From Paenibacillus alkaliterrae (GTDB taxonomy: Bacteria; Bacillota; Bacilli; Paenibacillales; Paenibacillaceae), in assembly GCF_021532375.1 (NCBI RefSeq), contig NZ_JAKGAP010000017.1, forward strand, positions 62,001 to 126,000: a stretch of DNA of 64,000 nt, given 5' to 3'. A program made the position numbers and the translations under genes. This document shows positions 61,601 through 64,000 of this stretch, piece after piece (within the stretch, counting starts at the first letter, position 1; every line of letters begins with the position of its first letter). Below the pieces are notes generated by a model that had not been told where the DNA came from, ran no database searches, and saw nothing but the letters and a program-made list of their open reading frames with translations.

Positions 61601-62473
61601 TTAAGTCGTGTACCGTTTACGGTACTTGCTGGGAGGAAGCCCGATCTGATTCGTAAAGCAATTAGAAAAATAAGGGACGTTTTCGAACCCGACATGTAGC
61701 GCGATTTCGGCGATCGGCCATTCGGTTTTGAGCAGCAGCAGCTTGGCCTGCTCCATACGGAATTTCAATAAATACTCGACCGGCGTCATGCCGTATACCT
61801 GCTTCATGCAGCGGGTAATGTAGTTGTAATGGAAATTGAGCGTATCCGTCAGCGTCTTGCCTGTAATCTCGGAGCGGTAGTTGTTTTTTAGATAAGCCTC
61901 CGTTTTCTCGGCCAATGTGACGACGGGACTCGTATAGCTTTCGTTTTGCCGCAGGTCCATCATGCGAAGCAGCTCCTCGAACGCTTGCTGCTGCGTCCAA
62001 AAGGCGCTCGATTGGCGCTCCCCTCCCGCTTTGTTCAGCGTCCGCATCAGACGGAATGCCTGCTCGGGATAGGGGAGCGTCCATTTTTTTTGCAGATGGA
62101 GCGAATAAGGCGAGGTAAGAAACCGCTGGTAATGGGCGTCGTGGCTAAGGCTCGCGTGCTCTTGGTCGGATTGCTGCTGCCATTCACCCAAGGCTTGAAA
62201 ATGAACCCAGTAAAAATGGGTCGGCTCCTCGGAAGGCTTAATGGAATAATGGTAACGGTCGGGCAGCAGCAGCAGCGTTTGTCCGGCCGTCAGCGCCCAT
62301 TGCTGTTCCTCCTCGCCGATGAACAATTGACCCGATTCCATCAGGATCAAATCGAATACGCCGAGCTGCTTCCGGCTCGGATGCTGATCCCCGTGGACAT
62401 GGAACGTTTCTCCGCTTTCCAGATAATACGGAAGCGGCGGCGCCGCGAAATATACCTGATCTTTTCTCTCCAT
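61601..62473 (-). CDS. AraC family regulator, divergent from GH127
   Basis: A 290-residue AraC regulator: cupin sensor domain (about 20-110; GVFDLILMESGQLFIGEEEQ, LLLPDRYHYSI) and double helix-turn-helix (GKTLTDTLNFHYNYITRCMK; IAEIALHVGFENVPYFSNCF). AAAGGGGG lies about 9 nt before the ATG. It starts 141 bp from the divergent GH127 gene, with two copies of a TGAAATTT(T)ATAAG motif between them, so it probably activates that gene in response to an arabinose-containing sugar. Confidence 0.9.
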   Translation of the reverse strand: MERKDQVYFAAPPLPYYLESGETFHVHGDQHPSRKQLGVFDLILMESGQLFIGEEEQQWALTAGQTLLLLPDRYHYSIKPSEEPTHFYWVHFQALGEWQQQSDQEHASLSHDAHYQRFLTSPYSLHLQKKWTLPYPEQAFRLMRTLNKAGGERQSSAFWTQQQAFEELLRMMDLRQNESYTSPVVTLAEKTEAYLKNNYRSEITGKTLTDTLNFHYNYITRCMKQVYGMTPVEYLLKFRMEQAKLLLLKTEWPIAEIALHVGFENVPYFSNCFTNQIGLPPSKYRKRYTT

Positions 62474-62500
62474 GGCCGAGATCCCCCTTTAATGCTTGTG

Positions 62501-62514
62501 TGAAATTTTATAAG
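62501..62514 (+). promoter_or_regulatory. Candidate AraC-type site, copy 1
   Basis: TGAAATTTTATAAG, near the divergent AraC start. It is a direct repeat of the motif at 62578-62590, differing by one T. Confidence 0.4.
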
Positions 62515-62577
62515 AAATAGGTTTTTTTCATTTATAGTTTTGTTTTATTGTAACGCATAAAATAAAAGCTAGCAGTA

Positions 62578-62590
62578 TGAAATTTATAAG
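62578..62590 (+). promoter_or_regulatory. Candidate AraC-type site, copy 2
   Basis: TGAAATTTATAAG, 77 bp from copy 1 and 24 bp before the GH127 start codon. It could be part of the promoter or an activator site. Confidence 0.4.
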
Positions 62591-62614
62591 TTTAAATGTG
62601 AGGAGCGGTCGGAT

Positions 62615-64000
62615 ATGGGACAAACAATAAGCAAGGATAAAGCAAAGCCCGTTTCGTTGAAGCAAGTGCAAATTCAGGATGATTTCTGGAATTATTATAT
62701 TAATCTCGTGAGGGACGTCGTCGTTCCTTATCAATGGGAAGCCATTAATGACCGGGTTGAAGGCGCGGAGCGCAGCGGCGCAGTAAACAACTTTAAAATT
62801 GCGGCGGGACTCGAGAAGGGTGATTTCTACGGTTTCGTGTTCCAGGACACCGACGTTGCCAAATGGTTGGAAGCGGTTGCCTACTTGCTCGTCACGAAGC
62901 GGGACGCTGCGCTGGAGCAGGTTGCGGACGATATGATCGACATTATCGGGAAGGCGCAGCAGCCAAGCGGCTACTTGAACACGTATTTTACGATCAAGGA
63001 GCCAGAGGCCAAATGGACGAACCTGACCGAATGCCATGAGCTGTACTCGGCCGGTCATATGATTGAAGCCGGTGTCGCCTATTATCAAGCAACGGGCAAG
63101 CGCAAGCTGCTCGATATCGTCTGCCGCATCGCGGATGATATTGCGGTCGTATTCGGTGACGCTCCGGGGCAAATCGCCGGTTATGACGGCCATCAGGAAG
63201 TCGAGCTTGCGCTTGTTAAGCTTTATGAAACGACGGGCGAGCGCAAATATTTGGAGATCAGCCGTTATTTCATTGATAAACGCGGCCAGCAGCCGAGCTT
63301 CTTCGTGGAAGAGGCCGACCGCAGAGGCTGGACGACGCATTGGAACAAAAACAAAATCCATATCGACCATGAATATTTTCAGGCTCATAAGCCGGTAAGG
63401 GAACAGGAGGCTGCGGTCGGACACGCGGTGCGTGTCGTTTACATGCTGGCCGGAATGGCTGACGTGGCGCGCGAAACAGGCGACCAGTCCTTGCTCGAGG
63501 CTTGCCGCAGGCTGTGGGATAACATCGCTTCCAAACAAATGTATATTACAGGCGGCATTGGGTCGATGGCCCATGGCGAAGCCTTCTCATTCGATTATGA
63601 TTTGCCGAATGATACGGTCTATTCTGAAACCTGCGCTTCGATCGGGCTCATTTTCTTCGCCCACCGCATGCTGCAGCTTGAACCGAACAGCCGCTATGCA
63701 GACGTCATGGAGCGTGCGCTTTATAATACGGTAATCGCGGGCATGTCGCGCGACGGCAGGCATTTCTTCTACGTCAATCCGCTCGAGGTGACGCCGGAGG
63801 TATGCGAGGGCCGCAATAAAAACTTCAATCATGTGAAGCCGGTACGCCAGGAATGGTTCGGCTGCGCCTGCTGCCCGCCGAATATTGCCCGTTTGCTCGC
63901 TTCGCTTGGTGAATATATGTATTCGGTGAAGGAAAATACGGTGTACTCCCACCTGTATATCGGCGGTCAAGTCGAGCTTATGCTGGGTGAAACGAAGCTT
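62615..64000 (+). CDS. GH127 beta-L-arabinofuranosidase (3' end beyond the window)
   Basis: The first 462 codons of a GH127 (DUF1680) enzyme, which is about 650 residues when complete. It starts at ATG 62615 with AGGAG 9 nt upstream and stays open to the right edge. Residues matching the Bifidobacterium HypBA1 active site are present: E322 (GEAF), the zinc ligands E338 and C340 (YSETCASIG), and the cysteine pair C419-C420 (GCACCPPN), one of which is the nucleophile. It should release beta-L-arabinofuranose from plant-type oligosaccharides. There is no signal peptide, so it is cytoplasmic. Confidence 0.93.
   Translation, partial: MGQTISKDKAKPVSLKQVQIQDDFWNYYINLVRDVVVPYQWEAINDRVEGAERSGAVNNFKIAAGLEKGDFYGFVFQDTDVAKWLEAVAYLLVTKRDAALEQVADDMIDIIGKAQQPSGYLNTYFTIKEPEAKWTNLTECHELYSAGHMIEAGVAYYQATGKRKLLDIVCRIADDIAVVFGDAPGQIAGYDGHQEVELALVKLYETTGERKYLEISRYFIDKRGQQPSFFVEEADRRGWTTHWNKNKIHIDHEYFQAHKPVREQEAAVGHAVRVVYMLAGMADVARETGDQSLLEACRRLWDNIASKQMYITGGIGSMAHGEAFSFDYDLPNDTVYSETCASIGLIFFAHRMLQLEPNSRYADVMERALYNTVIAGMSRDGRHFFYVNPLEVTPEVCEGRNKNFNHVKPVRQEWFGCACCPPNIARLLASLGEYMYSVKENTVYSHLYIGGQVELMLGETKL

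Noticed and set aside
62528-63574. 348-codon open frame antisense to GH127
   Set aside because: It crosses the GH127 promoter and active-site region; composition is that of a shadow frame.

Overview
The window looks like chromosome from an endospore-forming, polysaccharide-degrading Bacillota, most likely Paenibacillus or a close relative. This is inferred from gene content. There is a GerA-type spore germination operon, an S-layer-homology protein, a copper-amine-oxidase-domain secreted protein, several LplB/YtcP-type oligosaccharide ABC transporters without their own ATPase, and many AraC regulators, two of them membrane-anchored. Nearly all genes have strong AGGAGG-like ribosome sites. There are no rRNA or tRNA genes, no CRISPR array and no intact mobile element.

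Layout. 0-5 kb: a decayed dioxygenase remnant, a class III aminotransferase, and a divergent AraC / GH52 beta-xylosidase pair. 5-8.4 kb: an SLH protein and a soluble triple-PAS histidine kinase. 8.5-12.6 kb: a spore germinant receptor operon (A, C, small D-like, B). 12.7-21.3 kb: an AT-rich uronide locus (membrane AraC regulator, binding protein, two permeases, GH88 unsaturated glucuronyl hydrolase, DUF2264 protein). 21.3-24.8 kb: a second binding-protein/permease operon on the minus strand. 25-28 kb: a cupin-XRE regulator divergent from the threonine pathway tdh-kbl. 28-33.9 kb: a LacI-regulated sugar ABC operon with an oxidoreductase and a readable cre / promoter / operator arrangement. 33.9-43.9 kb: a membrane AraC regulator, a third LplB/YtcP-type operon and a YesM/YesN-type two-component pair. 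44-60.2 kb: an iron block. 60.4-64 kb: a DUF2277 gene, a collapsed AraC/GH127 gene pair, and an intact divergent AraC / GH127 pair whose GH127 gene runs off the right edge.

The iron block is the most coherent system. Fur boxes lie over or beside four promoters. These control a FhuF-like siderophore reductase; a seven-gene NRPS-independent siderophore operon in rhizobactin (rhbABCDEF) order with an exporter inserted between E and F; a lipoprotein of unknown function; and a ferric-siderophore importer. The enzymes predict a citrate / 1,3-diaminopropane dihydroxamate, i.e. a schizokinen-type siderophore. The importer's binding protein is an unusual fusion without a lipid-anchor cysteine, and no ATPase is encoded beside it.

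Signals not explained by the genes include a 34-bp perfect palindrome at the end of gerA, a 42-nt palindrome after the siderophore permeases, a short interspersed repeat shared by 5.2 kb and 36.5 kb, hairpins placed between binding-protein and permease genes, and a deletion scar that removed the middle of a divergent AraC/GH127 pair.
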